Positions 24,189 through 34,817 of a stretch of 64,000 nt of DNA are shown here, one piece after another. Source of the stretch: Streptomyces spongiicola (GTDB taxonomy: Bacteria > Actinomycetota > Actinomycetes > Streptomycetales > Streptomycetaceae); the NCBI RefSeq assembly GCF_003122365.1, contig NZ_CP029254.1:2924501-2988500 (forward strand). Direction: 5' to 3'. A model generated the notes under the pieces. That model did not search any database. It worked only from the letters and a program-made list of their open reading frames with translations, and was not told the origin of the DNA. Position 1 is the first letter of the stretch. Every line of letters starts with the position of its first letter. A program made the position numbers and the translations under genes.

Positions 24189-25304
24189 TCAGCCGCGCGG
24201 GTAGCGCTGGAGCCAGCCGGGGGCCGAGACTGCGGGGCCGTGGAGTGCGGGCCCCTGGGTCATCTCCATGGCGAAGTCGTCGGCCAGTTCGAGGATGGTG
24301 GAACGGCCCTCGACTTCCGCCACCCAGGCGGGCGGGAGGGCCGTCTCGCCGTGGAGTGCGCCGAGGAGGGCCCCGCAGAGGGTGCCGGTGGTGTGAGAGG
24401 CGCCGTCGTGGTTGACCGCGAGGCGGAGCCCGTGCCGGACGTCCTCACTGACGAGGGTGCAGTAGACGGCGACGGCGAGGGCGTCCTCGGCGTGCTCGGG
24501 GTCGCCGAGGGCGTCGACGTGGGCGGGGCCGGGGGTGCCCTGGCGTACCGCGCCAAGGGCCTGTTTCAGTCCGTCGCTCACGGGCTGGTGGCCGGGCCTG
24601 GGTGTGAGGAGGTACAGCGCCCGCTGGACGGACGCGTCGACGGTCTCGCCGCGGGCCAGCCCGTGGACGATCACCGCGAACGCGCCGGCCGAGAGGTACG
24701 CCGTGGGATGCCCGTGGGTCTGCGCCGCGCACTCGACGGCGAGCTGGCAGACCAACCGGGGTTCCCAGCCCACGAGCAGTCCGAAGGGCGCGGAGCGGAC
24801 GAGGGCGCCCGCGTCGCGGGCGGTGGGGTTCTTGGGCTTGTCGATGGTGCCGAGGAGCTCGTCGGCGAGACCGGTGAGGCAGGCGGGCGCCGGGTCGCGG
24901 CGGGTGTAGAGCCATTCCTCGCGGGCGAGCCAGCCGTTGTCCTTGCGGCGCTCGTCGGGGCCCCAGTCGCGCTGAGTGGCCGCCCAGCGAAGATGGGCGC
25001 GGTGGACGTCGGTCGGCGGGTGCCAGGCACCGGTGTCACGGCGGACCTGGGCGCGTATGAGGCCGTCGACGGTGAAAAGGGTCAGCTGGGTGGCCGCGGT
25101 GACGGCGCCGCGGCGGCCGTACGCAGGGGCGAGGTCGGCGACCCCGTCGGGGCCGTGGGCGGTGCGGATCTCGTCCAGCGACAGCGCTGCGACCCCGGCG
25201 CCGAGGGCGTCGCCGACGGCCCCGCCCAGCAGACAGCCGCGCACCCGGGCACGGAAGTCCTGCTGCTCGGCACGTCCCCAGACGGCTGCGGCTCCCGTGG
25301 TCAC
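24189..25304 (-). CDS. ADP-ribosylglycohydrolase (DraG)-fold protein with degenerate metal sites
   Basis: 371 residues. The GTG start has GGGAGGGAG five bases upstream. The fold signature GCLLGGAVGDALGAG (residues 24-38) and TTGTLCGALLGALHG near the C-terminus place it in the ADP-ribosylglycohydrolase family, which removes ADP-ribose from proteins or small molecules using two magnesium ions. The usual first metal motif TDDT reads TAAT here (69-72), and the usual second motif DTDT reads DGAS (300-303). Both acidic pairs are thus missing, so hydrolysis is doubtful. It may be a binding protein or act by another mechanism. It stands alone on its strand. Confidence 0.85.
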   Translation of the reverse strand: MTTGAAAVWGRAEQQDFRARVRGCLLGGAVGDALGAGVAALSLDEIRTAHGPDGVADLAPAYGRRGAVTAATQLTLFTVDGLIRAQVRRDTGAWHPPTDVHRAHLRWAATQRDWGPDERRKDNGWLAREEWLYTRRDPAPACLTGLADELLGTIDKPKNPTARDAGALVRSAPFGLLVGWEPRLVCQLAVECAAQTHGHPTAYLSAGAFAVIVHGLARGETVDASVQRALYLLTPRPGHQPVSDGLKQALGAVRQGTPGPAHVDALGDPEHAEDALAVAVYCTLVSEDVRHGLRLAVNHDGASHTTGTLCGALLGALHGETALPPAWVAEVEGRSTILELADDFAMEMTQGPALHGPAVSAPGWLQRYPRG

Positions 25305-25599
25305 GCGGCTCCCTCCCTTCTCGTGCCGAGCACTTTAATCGACCGTGAGAGATCGCTCATGGGTGGAATCCGGCTGCCGTGGCCGGTGAGGCGGAACGCG
25401 GCGGCCGGCCCCGGTCCGGGTCCGGTCCGGGGCCGGTCACGGTCCTCGGCGAGCATGGCTGCACAGCCCCGGAGCCGGGGCTCCCCCGTCGCCGCGGGCC
25501 CTCCGCGGGCCCTCTGCGGGGATGGCATCGGGGATGGCACGGGGATGTCCGCGGGAGGGGCCCGCGGCCGACTGCACGGCGCTCCCCCGCGCACCCCTA

Positions 25600-25674
25600 C
25601 CCTCCGCGCGCACCCCGCCGTCCACCCTCCGCGCGCACCCCGCCGTCCACCCTCCGCGCGCACCCCGCCGTCGC
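25600..25674. repeat. 25-bp tandem repeat, three copies
   Basis: Three nearly perfect copies of a 25-bp unit beginning CCCTCCGCGCGCACCCCGCC, at 25600, 25625 and 25650. They lie in the 476-bp gap (25305-25780) between the DraG-like gene and fbiC. Nothing else recognisable is in this gap. Confidence 0.85.
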
Positions 25675-25780
25675 CCGGCGTGCACGGCCGCGGAGCCTCT
25701 GCTCGTGCACCGCCGAGAAGCCCCTCCACCGGCTCCCCGGGGTGCCGCCGCCCCGGACCCGTCCACGCCGCCGCGGGGAC

Positions 25781-28390
25781 TCAGCCCGGTGGCAGCACCG
25801 GCAGCAGCTCCGGAAGGTGACCGTCGGAGTCCACCGCGGTGCGTCGCCGCTCCGCCGGAACGTCGCCGTACAGCGTCGTACGGGGCCGGGACGGGCGTCC
25901 GGCGGCGTCGGCGATGGCGGTCAGATCGCGGATCGAGCGGTACGAGCCGTAACTCGACCCGGCCATCCGGGAGATGGTCTCCTCCATCAGGGTGCCGCCG
26001 AGGTCGTTCGCGCCGGAGCGCAGCATCTCCGCCGCACCGTCCGCCCCGAGCTTCACCCAGCTGGTCTGGATGTTGGGGATGTGCGGATGGAGCAGCAGCC
26101 GGGCCATCGCCGTGACGGCCCGGTTGTCCCTGGCCGTCGGTCCGGGCCGGGCGATGCCGGCCAGATAGACCGGCGCGTTGGTGTGGATGAAGGGCAGCGT
26201 CACGAACTCGGTGAAACCGCCGGTCTCCCGCTGGATGCGGGACAGCGTGCGGAAGTGGCCCAGCCAGTGCCTCGGCTGGTCCACATGGCCGTACATCATC
26301 GTGGACGAGGAACGGATGCCCAGTTCATGGGCGGTGGTGACCACCTCGATCCAGGTGGCGGCGGGCAGCTTGCCCTTCGTCAGCACCCAGCGGACCTCGT
26401 CGTCGAGGATCTCCGCGGCCGTGCCGGGGATGGAGTCCAGCCCCGCCTCCTTCGCCGCGGTCAGCCACTCGCGGACGGACAGGCCGGTGCGCGTCGCGCC
26501 GTTGACGACCTCCATCGGGGAGAACGCGTGCACATGCATTCCCGGTACCCGGTCCTTCACGGCCCGGGCGATGTCGAAGTACGCGGTGCCGGGCAGGTCG
26601 GGGTGGATACCGCCCTGCATGCACACCTCGACCGCGCCGACGTCCCACGCCTGCTGGGCCCGGTCGGCGACCTGGTCCAGCGACAGGGTGTAGGCGTCGG
26701 CGTCGGTGCGGCGCTGGGCGAAGGCGCAGAAGCGGCAACCGGTGTAGCAGACGTTGGTGAAGTTGATGTTGCGGGTGACGATGTAGGTGACGTCGTCGCC
26801 GACGACGTCTCGGCGCAGGTCGTCGGCGATCGAGCAGAGCGCGTCGAGGGCGGGCCCGTCGGCGTGCAGCAGGGCGAGGGCCTCGCCGTCGGTGAGCCCC
26901 GTCGGGTCGTCCGCCGCCGTGGCCAGGGCCTGCCGCACGTCGGTGTCGATCCGCGACGGCACCATGCCGGGCGCCGCCGCCTCGCGCAGCGCTCCCCAGT
27001 CCCCGTACACCTCGTCGAAGTCGTCCCGGCGGTCCGAGCTACGTCCGTCGGTGTCGATCGTGCGGTGCAGATCGGTCCGCCCGCTCGCGGTGAAGCCCTC
27101 GTCGGGCTCCTGCCAGGGCAGGCCCGTGGGCACGGCCTCCTCGTTCGCCAGGCCGGTGCCGGGATCGGCGAGGGCCCGAACGTGCGGCAGCAACCGGGGA
27201 TCGAGCCAGGGTTCGCCGCGCCGTACGAACTCCGGGTACACGGCGAGCCGCTCCCGCAGTCGGAAGCCCGCGTCCCCGGACCGCTCGGCGAGCATGTCGA
27301 TCCGGGGCCAGGGACGTTCGGGGTTGACGTGGTCGGGTGTCAGCGGGGACACCCCGCCCCAGTCGTCGATGCCGGCGGCGATGAGCCGGCCGTACTCCTC
27401 GTCCACGAGGTTCGGCGGCGCCTGGAGGCAGCCGGAAGGGCCCATGACGTGCCGGGCGACGGCGATGGTGGCGACGAGGTCGTCCAACTCGGCGTCCGGC
27501 ATGCCGCGCATGGCCGTGTCGGGCTTGGCGCGGAAGTTCTGGATGATCAGCTCCTGGATGCCGTGGTATGCGCGCGAGACCCGGCGCAGCGCGAACAGCG
27601 ACTCCGCGCGCTCCTCGTACGTCTCGCCGATCCCGATCAGCAACCCGCTGGTGAACGGGACGGAACTGCGCCCGGCGTCCTCCAGCACCCGCAGCCGCAC
27701 CGCCGGCTCCTTGTCGGGCGAGCCGTGGTGCGGGCCGCCGGGCTCGGACCAGAGGCGGGTTGCGGTGGTCTCCAGCATCATGCCCATGGAGGGCGCGACG
27801 GGCTTGAGCCGCTGGAAGTCCGTCCAGGTCAGCACGCCCGGGTTGAGGTGGGGCAGCAGCCCGGTCTCCTCCAGGACGCGGATCGCCATGGCCCGCACAT
27901 AGGCGATGGTGTCGTCGTATCCCTCCGCCTCGAGCCACTCGCGCGCCTCGGGCCAGCGGTCCTCCGGCTTGTCGCCGAGGGTGATGAGGGCTTCCTTGCA
28001 GCCCAGCTCCGCCCCGCGCCGTGCGATCTCCAGCACCTCGTCGGGCGACATGAACGGCCCGTGGCCGGCGCGGCGGAGCTTGCCGGGGACGGTGGCGAAG
28101 GTGCAGTAGTGGCACTTGTCCCGGCAGAGTCGCGTGAGCGGGATGAACACGCTCTTCGAGTAGGTGATGACCCCGGGACGCCCCGCCGCCTCCAGTCCGG
28201 CGTCCCGCACCCGCGCCGCGGACGCGCACAGGTCCTCCAGATCGCCGCCGCGCGCCTGCAGCAGCACGGCGGCCTCGCCGATGTCGAGCGCGACACCGTC
28301 CCGGGCCCGCCTGAGAGCACGGCGCATGGCGTTGGCGGTCGGACGCTCCGCCTGGTCTCCGGCCCGGTGTCCGCCCTCGTGATCCGTCAT
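25781..28390 (-). CDS. fbiC: FO synthase, bifunctional CofG/CofH
   Basis: 869 residues, full length for the fused actinobacterial enzyme. Two radical-SAM halves are visible: CRDKCHYC with Cys89/93/96 for the CofG half and CYTGCRFC for the CofH half (about residue 550). Each CxxxCxxC binds a 4Fe-4S cluster. The enzyme joins tyrosine and a ribityl-diaminouracil to make FO, the chromophore of coenzyme F420. ATG chosen at [19 protein letters not shown] at residue 22 is the first strongly conserved segment. It stands alone, but three LLM-type, probably F420- or flavin-dependent, oxidoreductases in the window are plausible users. Confidence 0.97.
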   Translation of the reverse strand: MTDHEGGHRAGDQAERPTANAMRRALRRARDGVALDIGEAAVLLQARGGDLEDLCASAARVRDAGLEAAGRPGVITYSKSVFIPLTRLCRDKCHYCTFATVPGKLRRAGHGPFMSPDEVLEIARRGAELGCKEALITLGDKPEDRWPEAREWLEAEGYDDTIAYVRAMAIRVLEETGLLPHLNPGVLTWTDFQRLKPVAPSMGMMLETTATRLWSEPGGPHHGSPDKEPAVRLRVLEDAGRSSVPFTSGLLIGIGETYEERAESLFALRRVSRAYHGIQELIIQNFRAKPDTAMRGMPDAELDDLVATIAVARHVMGPSGCLQAPPNLVDEEYGRLIAAGIDDWGGVSPLTPDHVNPERPWPRIDMLAERSGDAGFRLRERLAVYPEFVRRGEPWLDPRLLPHVRALADPGTGLANEEAVPTGLPWQEPDEGFTASGRTDLHRTIDTDGRSSDRRDDFDEVYGDWGALREAAAPGMVPSRIDTDVRQALATAADDPTGLTDGEALALLHADGPALDALCSIADDLRRDVVGDDVTYIVTRNINFTNVCYTGCRFCAFAQRRTDADAYTLSLDQVADRAQQAWDVGAVEVCMQGGIHPDLPGTAYFDIARAVKDRVPGMHVHAFSPMEVVNGATRTGLSVREWLTAAKEAGLDSIPGTAAEILDDEVRWVLTKGKLPAATWIEVVTTAHELGIRSSSTMMYGHVDQPRHWLGHFRTLSRIQRETGGFTEFVTLPFIHTNAPVYLAGIARPGPTARDNRAVTAMARLLLHPHIPNIQTSWVKLGADGAAEMLRSGANDLGGTLMEETISRMAGSSYGSYRSIRDLTAIADAAGRPSRPRTTLYGDVPAERRRTAVDSDGHLPELLPVLPPG

Positions 28391-28637
28391 GCAGCGAGCA
28401 TACGAGCGCGGTCCGACAGTGGAACGGGGGGTGGGAGCGTATGCGCCGAAATCGGTCGCGGGTGAGCGGGTCCGCCGAGGCGCCGCTGCCGGGGGCGGGC
28501 GGGGCACAGCGCGGACGGGCCGGGCACCCGGCCGGTCCCGAGCGTGCGCGAAGACGAATCCGTTGGACCCGAAACACCCTGATTCGCAAGGGAATTACGC
28601 GTTGCGATCGGGAACAGGCCCATGCCAGCATTCCCCG

Positions 28638-29456
28638 GTGAGCGACAACGGGGACAGCGGTTCGAAGCCCGGCCGCACGTCGAGATTGGCCGAGTTGGCG
28701 GATTCGGCACAGCGGGCCGGGGGGAAACCGTCCGAACCACCGGCCCGCGCGCCCGTCGGCCACATCACGCCCGAGACACCCGAGACGCCCGAGACGCCCG
28801 AACCGCCTGAACCGCCTGAACCGCCTGAACCGCTGGAAGCGCACATATCTCCACGCAGAACAGAAAAGCCGCGAATGCACCCGATGCCGGAACCGTCAGA
28901 GCCACCAGAACCACCAGAACCACCAGAGAATTCGGCACGACCGGACTCGGCGCAGAAGGCGGACTCGGCGGACTCGGCGGACTCGGCGCATTCGAGCGCG
29001 GCAGGCACGCCCGCAGCGGCGACCGCGGACAGCGCAGCGGAATCGGCCCGGCGGGAGTTCGCGCGGCTGCTCGGGGAATTCCGGCGCACCGCGGTACTGG
29101 TGCCGTTCGACGAGCACGACGGCCTGTGGACCGCCGACCGGAACGGCGTCCGCTGGATCTGCGCGTTCTCCCACGAGGAGGCCCTGGCCCGCTTCGCCGC
29201 GGCACGGGGGGAGGCGCGCCGGGAGTGGAGGTACCGGACGGTCCTGGGCGCCCGTCTGCTGGACGTGCTGGTGCCCGCGCTGCCGGGACCGGGCGGTGTG
29301 GCCCTGGACGCGGGGAGCGCCGACGGCATGCTGTTCCCGCCGGTCAGGGGCATCGTGCCGGACACGGCGGCGGTGGACCTCGGGGAGGAGCCCGGGGAGG
29401 AGCCCGGGGAACAGCCCGGGGAGAGGGGGGACGGAAATGAACGCGGAGAATCCTGA
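28638..29456 (+). CDS. SseB-domain protein with Pro/Glu repeat tail, first gene of the RHS toxin locus
   Basis: About 272 residues from a GTG; the start is uncertain because no good ribosome site precedes it. Residues 1 to about 130 are low-complexity, with PET and PEP repeats from a 9-bp tandem repeat (28771-28835). The C-terminal part (REFARLLGEFRRTAVLVPFDEHDGLWTADRNGVRWICAFSHEEALARF) matches the SseB N-terminal domain, often found near type VII secretion substrates in Streptomyces. A final EEPGEEPGEQPGE tail leads into a 20-bp overlap with the next gene. It is probably an accessory or chaperone-like protein for the toxin below; the function is unproven. Confidence 0.7.
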   Translation: MSDNGDSGSKPGRTSRLAELADSAQRAGGKPSEPPARAPVGHITPETPETPETPEPPEPPEPPEPLEAHISPRRTEKPRMHPMPEPSEPPEPPEPPENSARPDSAQKADSADSADSAHSSAAGTPAAATADSAAESARREFARLLGEFRRTAVLVPFDEHDGLWTADRNGVRWICAFSHEEALARFAAARGEARREWRYRTVLGARLLDVLVPALPGPGGVALDAGSADGMLFPPVRGIVPDTAAVDLGEEPGEEPGEQPGERGDGNERGES

Positions 29457-30084
29457 TCTCAAGGCGCCGCCCGCGGCGCTCGCCGCCATCGCGCGGGGCA
29501 TCGATCTCGCCCATGCCGAGCTCAGGGACCTCGGCATGATCGGCGAGGCGACCACCGGGCGCGGCTTCTCGGAACTCTCCCTGTCGGGACTGGACCTCGG
29601 CCACGGCGGCCTCGCCGACGCCTTCGGTACCTTCTGCGACCGGTGGGAGTGGGGCGTCCGGGCGCTGACGCTGAAGGGGAACGGGTTCGCCCTGGCCGTG
29701 GGCCTGTCGGCGGGTTCGTTCGCCGAGCAGGAGCAGTACGTCAAGGACTCGATCAAGATCGGCGTCAACTCGCTGAACGGCAACCCGCACCTCGGCGAGG
29801 ACGAGGTCAGGGGCATGAGCTGGGACGAGGTCAGCACCCGGTCCGCCACCGACGACCCCGACTGGAGCGCGGAGTCGTTCTCCGATGCCCACCGGGAGGC
29901 CGGGCAGGCCTGGCGTGACACGGGCTACGACGTGGCGGACGCGCAGATGGACGCCTTCGAGCGGCGGGGACTGATCGACCCGGGGGCGCGTGAGGCGGCC
30001 GACGCCCGCCTGCGCGAGGCGCTGGACCCGTCCGAGGAGACGATCGCGCAGGCCGAGGAGCCGCGTTGGGGGGAGCGCGGCTGA
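29437..30084 (+). CDS. Probable export partner of the RHS toxin (helical, ESX-associated type)
   Basis: 215 residues; the ATG follows GAGAGGGGGGACGGAA. It overlaps the SseB-domain gene by 20 bp and its TGA overlaps the RHS ATG (TGATG), so the three genes are tightly coupled. The first half contains GFSELSLSGLDLGHGGLADAFGTFCDRWEWGVRAL, a helical stretch of the kind seen in WXG100-like export partners. The rest (YVKDSIKIGVNSLNGNPHLGEDEVRGMSWDEV) recurs in genes just before Streptomyces RHS toxins. No enzymatic motif is seen. I infer a role in exporting or shielding the toxin. Confidence 0.75.
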   Translation: MNAENPDLKAPPAALAAIARGIDLAHAELRDLGMIGEATTGRGFSELSLSGLDLGHGGLADAFGTFCDRWEWGVRALTLKGNGFALAVGLSAGSFAEQEQYVKDSIKIGVNSLNGNPHLGEDEVRGMSWDEVSTRSATDDPDWSAESFSDAHREAGQAWRDTGYDVADAQMDAFERRGLIDPGAREAADARLREALDPSEETIAQAEEPRWGERG

Positions 30085-33000
30085 TGGCGGACCTGGGCGA
30101 CCTGGGCAAGGCCCTCGGCCGGGGCATCGACCTCGTCGTCAGCGGTGTCGACAAGGCCGGGGAGAAGGCCGGCGAGGGAATCGACTGGACGACCGACCGG
30201 ATCGGCGACGGCCTGGAGAAGGCCGGTGCGGACGGCTGGGCGGACGGTGTCGAGGACTGGGGCGACGAGATCGCCTCGTCGCTCGGCGCCGAGGTGGGCG
30301 AGCAGCGGCTCGGGCAGACCGAGGAGGCCGCCGAACTCGTCCACGGCAACCCGGAGGCGATCGCGTCGACGGTGAGGAACCTCCGCGACTTCCGGCGGGC
30401 GTTCGAGCTGGTCGGCGACGGGATGAAGAGGCTCGACTCCGCCCACTGGAAGGGCGAGGCGGCGGACGCCTTCCGGGCGAGGTTCGAGACGCTCCCGACC
30501 GACTGGCTGCACGCCGCCGACGCCTTCGGGGCCGCGGCCGAGGCGCTGGAGACGTACGCGAAGGCGGTGACGGGCGCCCAGGGCAGGGCACGGGAGGCCA
30601 TCGCCCTCCACAGGGAGGGCGAGGCGGAGTCCAGAGCGGCGGTCGACGCCCACAACAGGAAGGTCGACGCCTACAACGCAGCCCGGAACAGCGACAACCC
30701 CCCGCCCCGGCCGGGCCCGTTCACCGACCCCGGCACGGCCAGGCGGGAGCGGGCGCAGGAGATCCTGGACGGGGCCCGCCGGCACCGCGACGAGGCCGCG
30801 GGCAGCGCGAGGTCGGCGGTCACGGCGGCGATGGCCCACGCCCCGAAGGAGCCCGCGGGCCTCGAGAAGGCAAGGCTGGAGCTGACGGACTACGCCCTCG
30901 GCCAGAGCGTGGAGGCGACGCATCTGGCCGGGGGTGCCGTCAAGGGGACGGCGGGTCTGGTCAGCTTCGTACGGTCGGTCAACCCGATCGACTCGTACAA
31001 CCTGACCCACCCGGCCGAGTACTACAAGGGTCTCAACACGACCCTGGCCGGGCTCGTCTCCACCGCCGCCAATCCCGACCGCGCGCTGAAGAACGCCTGG
31101 GACGCGGCGAAGGGCGATCCGTCCGAGTTCGTCGGGCGGCTCATCCCGGAGATCGTCGGCACCAAGGGCGCCGGCCTGGTCCGGGGCGGGCTCAGGGCCG
31201 GGGCGAAGGCCGTCCCCGACACCCCGTCGAAGGCCCGCGACGGGCAGCGCGGGGACCCCGAAGGCAAGGGCAGGCGGTGCGGTGAGACCCGGTGCGACGG
31301 CGACCCGGTGGACGTGGCGAGCGGCCGGGTGCTGCTGCCGCAGACGGACATCGCCCTCCCGGGCTCGCTGCCGCTGCTGTTCCGGCGTACCTTCGACTCG
31401 TCGTACCGGGCGGGCCGCTGGTTCGGGGCGACATGGTCCAGCACCGTCGACCAGCGCCTGGAGATCGACTCCGAGGGCGTCGTCCTCGCCTGCGACGAAG
31501 GCAGCCTGCTCGCCTATCCGCATCCCGCGCCGGGCGTCCCCGTGCTGCCCGCGCACGGCAGGCGCTGGCCGCTGGACCGTACCGGCGACGGCTACACGGT
31601 CACCGACCCCGGCACCGGCCGGGTGCGGCACTTCACCCGCCACACCGGCGAACTGGCGCTGCTGACGCGGATCGACGACCGCAACGGCCGCTGGATCGCC
31701 TTCGACCACGACGACTCCGGCGCCCCGACGTCGATCGTCCACCACGGCGGCTACCACCTGAAGCTCACCACCGTCGGCGGCAGGGTGACCGCACTGCACC
31801 TCGCGGGCGCCGCCCCGGACGGCTCGGACCAGGAGGTCCTCAGATACGGCTACACGGACGGGCACCTCACCGAGGTCGTCGACTCCACGGGCCGGCCGGT
31901 GCGGTTCGGCTACGACGAACTGGGCCGCATGACCTCGTGGACCGACACCAACGGCGGCCACTACGACTACGTCTACGACGACCTCGACCGGTGCGTGTAC
32001 CAGTCCGGCACCAACGGCCATGTCGAGTCCCGCTTCACCTGGGACGGCACCGACCCGGGCACCGGCCTGCGCACCACCTCGATGACCGACGGCCTCGGCC
32101 ACACCAGGCGCTATGTGATCAACGAGCGGCAGCAGGTCGCCGCCGAGATCGACGCGAACGGCGCCGTCACCCGCTTCGCGTACGACCCGTTCGACCGGCT
32201 GCTGGCCACCACCGACCCGCTCGGCCATGTCACCGCCACCACGTACGACGAGGGCGGGCGCCCGCTGACCGTGCGCCGCCCCGACGGCCGGGTGCTGTCG
32301 GCCGAGTACGACGGCCTGGGCCTTCCGGTGCGGGTACGGGGCGCGGACGGGACGGTGGTGCGCCGGACGTACGACGGGCGCGGCAACCGCACCTCCGCGA
32401 CCGACGCCTCGGGTGCCACCACCCACGTCGCCTACGACGGGGCGGGACACCCGACTTCGGTCACCGACGCCCTCGGGCACACCACGCGGGTGCGCTGCGA
32501 CCGGGCGGGGCTGCCGCTGGAGATCACCGATCCGCTGGGCGCGACGACTCGCTGCGAGCGGGACCTCTTCGGCCGGCCGGTCACCATCACCGACCCGCTC
32601 GGGGCCGTGACGCGTCTGGAGTGGACGGTCGAGGGCAGGCTCGCACGGCGCGTCGAGGCGGACGGCGGCGTCCGGTCCTGGACGTACGACGGCGAGGGCA
32701 ACTGCACCGGCCACACCGACGCCATGGGCGGCACCACCACCTACGAGTACACGGACTTCGACCTCCTGGCGGCCCGGACCGGGCCGGACGGGGTGCGGTA
32801 CGAGTTCACCCACGACTGCAATCTGCGACTGACCCGGGTGACCAACCCGCAGGGGCTGACCTGGGACTACGCGTACGACCCGGCCGGCCTGCCGATATCG
32901 GAGACGAACTTCGACGGCCGCACCCTCACCTACGCGTACGACGCGGCCGGCCGCCTGGTGTCCCGGGAGAACGGCCTCGGCCAGCGCGTGCGGCTCGAAC

Positions 33001-34817
33001 ACAACGCACTCGGCCAGGTCGTCCGCAAGGACGCCGACGGCTCCGTCACCACCTACGCGTACGACGTCTTCGACGAACTCGCGGTGGCGGCGGGCCCGGA
33101 CGCGACGCTGAAGCGGCTGCGCGACCGGTACGGCCGCCTCCGGACGGAGTCGGTCGACGGCCGCGAGACGACGTTCGCCTACGACGCGGCGGGCAGACGG
33201 ACCGGAAGGACGACGCCGACCGGGGCGGTCAGCACCTGGTCGTACGACGCGGCCGGCCGCCGCAGCGAGCTGACCGCCTCCGGACGGACCATCGGCTTCG
33301 AACGCGACCCCGCGGGCCGGGAGCTGGCCCGCCGCATCGGCGGGACGGTCACGCTCCACCACGCCTTCGACCCGATGGGCAGGCTCACCGAGCAGCACCT
33401 CACGGGAACGGACGGCAGCCTCCAGCGCCGCGGCTACACCTACCGCGCGGACGGCTACCTCGTCGGCATCGACGACCTGCCCTCCGGCACACGGACGTTC
33501 GACCTGGACGCCGCAGGGCGCGTCACCGCCGTCCACGCCGCGAACTGGACCGAGCGCTACGCCTACGACGCGGCGGGCAACCAGACCGAAGCGTCCTGGC
33601 CCGCCGCCCACCCGGGCCACGAGGCCACCGGGCCCCGCTCCTACACGGGCACCCGCATCACCCGCGCCGGCGGCGTCCGCTACGAGCACGACGCCCAGGG
33701 CCGCATCGTGCTCCGCCGCAAGACCCGCCTGTCACGCAAGCCGGACACCTGGCACTACGCGTGGGACGCCGAGGACCGGCTCACCTCGGTCACCACACCC
33801 GACGGCACGGTGTGGCGCTACCGCTACGACGCGCTGGGACGCCGCACCGCCAAGCAGCGCCTCGCCGACGACGGCGAGACCGTCCTCGAACAGGTCACCT
33901 TCACCTGGGACGGCGCGACCCTCTGCGAACAGACCACCGAGTCCGCCGACCTGCCCCACCCGGTCGCCCTCACCTGGGACCACGACGGCCTCCACCCCCT
34001 CGCCCAGACCGAACGCATCCTCCCGGCGGGCCCACCGCAGGACCCGGGCACCTCCCGACTCCCCCGGGAGGCGGTCGACGAGCGCTTCTTCGCCATCGTC
34101 ACGGACCTGGTGGGCACCCCCAGCGAACTCGTCGACGAGTCGGGCGAGATCGCCTGGCGCACGCGGAGCACGCTGTGGGGGACGACGGCGTGGGCGACGT
34201 CGAGCACGGCGTACACACCGCTGCGCTTCCCGGGGCAGTACTTCGACCCTGAGACGGGGCTGCACTACAACTTCCACCGGCACTACGACCCGGAGACGGC
34301 GCGGTACCTGTCAGCGGACCCGCTGGGGCTGGCCCCGGCGCCCAATCCCGCCGCCTACGTCCACAACCCTCATGCCAGTACCGACTGTCTCGGACTCGCA
34401 CCGGATGCATGTGCGAACGGGGGCAGTTGGGACCCAGAGGAGGCGCCGCATCTGTACCGCGGTGTCGGTTATGCGAATGAACGCAGTCGGCCAGAGTGGC
34501 TAAAGATGTATGAGAATGCCCTACGCGGAGTGGCTGAGCCTCTTGGGGGACACTCGGACGCACAACTGCACGCCGGCGGCCGGACAGATAGCGTGTTCAC
34601 CTCGTGGACCACCTACTACGAGGAAATGGCACTCGAAGAGAGCTTCAGGGGTAACGGTCCAGGCATCGTATTGCGGATCCCAAACGCAGAAGGTTCGACG
34701 TATAATCGAGTGGGAGGTGTCTCTTTCCCATACGACGAAGGCGAAGTTCTCATCCGAGGGACAGTCAGCGGAGCCGAAGTCAGCATCAACGGAGGGCCAT
34801 GGACCAGAATCAATTGA
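30084..34817 (+). CDS. RHS-repeat polymorphic toxin with probable ADP-ribosyltransferase tip
   Basis: 1577 residues. Residues 1-330 are helical, with a W-x-G motif at 122-124 (HWKGEAADAF), suggesting type VII export. From about 408 to 1411 there are many YD/RHS repeats (for example YDELGRMTSWTD), forming the sugar-free shell of such toxins. The RHS core ends with YLSADPLGL at about 1408-1416 and YVHNPHASTDCLGL. The variable tip (about 1440-1577) has LYRGV with R1459, SVFTSW (1503-1508) and EGE (1552-1554), an order matching R-S-ExE mono-ADP-ribosyltransferases. GC content falls sharply in the tip, a usual sign of recent tip exchange. The target is unknown. Confidence 0.9.
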   Translation: MADLGDLGKALGRGIDLVVSGVDKAGEKAGEGIDWTTDRIGDGLEKAGADGWADGVEDWGDEIASSLGAEVGEQRLGQTEEAAELVHGNPEAIASTVRNLRDFRRAFELVGDGMKRLDSAHWKGEAADAFRARFETLPTDWLHAADAFGAAAEALETYAKAVTGAQGRAREAIALHREGEAESRAAVDAHNRKVDAYNAARNSDNPPPRPGPFTDPGTARRERAQEILDGARRHRDEAAGSARSAVTAAMAHAPKEPAGLEKARLELTDYALGQSVEATHLAGGAVKGTAGLVSFVRSVNPIDSYNLTHPAEYYKGLNTTLAGLVSTAANPDRALKNAWDAAKGDPSEFVGRLIPEIVGTKGAGLVRGGLRAGAKAVPDTPSKARDGQRGDPEGKGRRCGETRCDGDPVDVASGRVLLPQTDIALPGSLPLLFRRTFDSSYRAGRWFGATWSSTVDQRLEIDSEGVVLACDEGSLLAYPHPAPGVPVLPAHGRRWPLDRTGDGYTVTDPGTGRVRHFTRHTGELALLTRIDDRNGRWIAFDHDDSGAPTSIVHHGGYHLKLTTVGGRVTALHLAGAAPDGSDQEVLRYGYTDGHLTEVVDSTGRPVRFGYDELGRMTSWTDTNGGHYDYVYDDLDRCVYQSGTNGHVESRFTWDGTDPGTGLRTTSMTDGLGHTRRYVINERQQVAAEIDANGAVTRFAYDPFDRLLATTDPLGHVTATTYDEGGRPLTVRRPDGRVLSAEYDGLGLPVRVRGADGTVVRRTYDGRGNRTSATDASGATTHVAYDGAGHPTSVTDALGHTTRVRCDRAGLPLEITDPLGATTRCERDLFGRPVTITDPLGAVTRLEWTVEGRLARRVEADGGVRSWTYDGEGNCTGHTDAMGGTTTYEYTDFDLLAARTGPDGVRYEFTHDCNLRLTRVTNPQGLTWDYAYDPAGLPISETNFDGRTLTYAYDAAGRLVSRENGLGQRVRLEHNALGQVVRKDADGSVTTYAYDVFDELAVAAGPDATLKRLRDRYGRLRTESVDGRETTFAYDAAGRRTGRTTPTGAVSTWSYDAAGRRSELTASGRTIGFERDPAGRELARRIGGTVTLHHAFDPMGRLTEQHLTGTDGSLQRRGYTYRADGYLVGIDDLPSGTRTFDLDAAGRVTAVHAANWTERYAYDAAGNQTEASWPAAHPGHEATGPRSYTGTRITRAGGVRYEHDAQGRIVLRRKTRLSRKPDTWHYAWDAEDRLTSVTTPDGTVWRYRYDALGRRTAKQRLADDGETVLEQVTFTWDGATLCEQTTESADLPHPVALTWDHDGLHPLAQTERILPAGPPQDPGTSRLPREAVDERFFAIVTDLVGTPSELVDESGEIAWRTRSTLWGTTAWATSSTAYTPLRFPGQYFDPETGLHYNFHRHYDPETARYLSADPLGLAPAPNPAAYVHNPHASTDCLGLAPDACANGGSWDPEEAPHLYRGVGYANERSRPEWLKMYENALRGVAEPLGGHSDAQLHAGGRTDSVFTSWTTYYEEMALEESFRGNGPGIVLRIPNAEGSTYNRVGGVSFPYDEGEVLIRGTVSGAEVSINGGPWTRIN

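Noticed and set aside
25379..28465. A 1028-residue plus-strand frame opposite fbiC
   Set aside because: It is an antisense shadow of a well-conserved enzyme, with no domain and no ribosome site.
29925..33689. A 1254-residue open frame on the minus strand opposite the RHS gene
   Set aside because: It mirrors the RHS reading frame. Its Val/Gly/Arg-rich translation has no recognisable motif, and third-position GC bias clearly favours the plus-strand gene.
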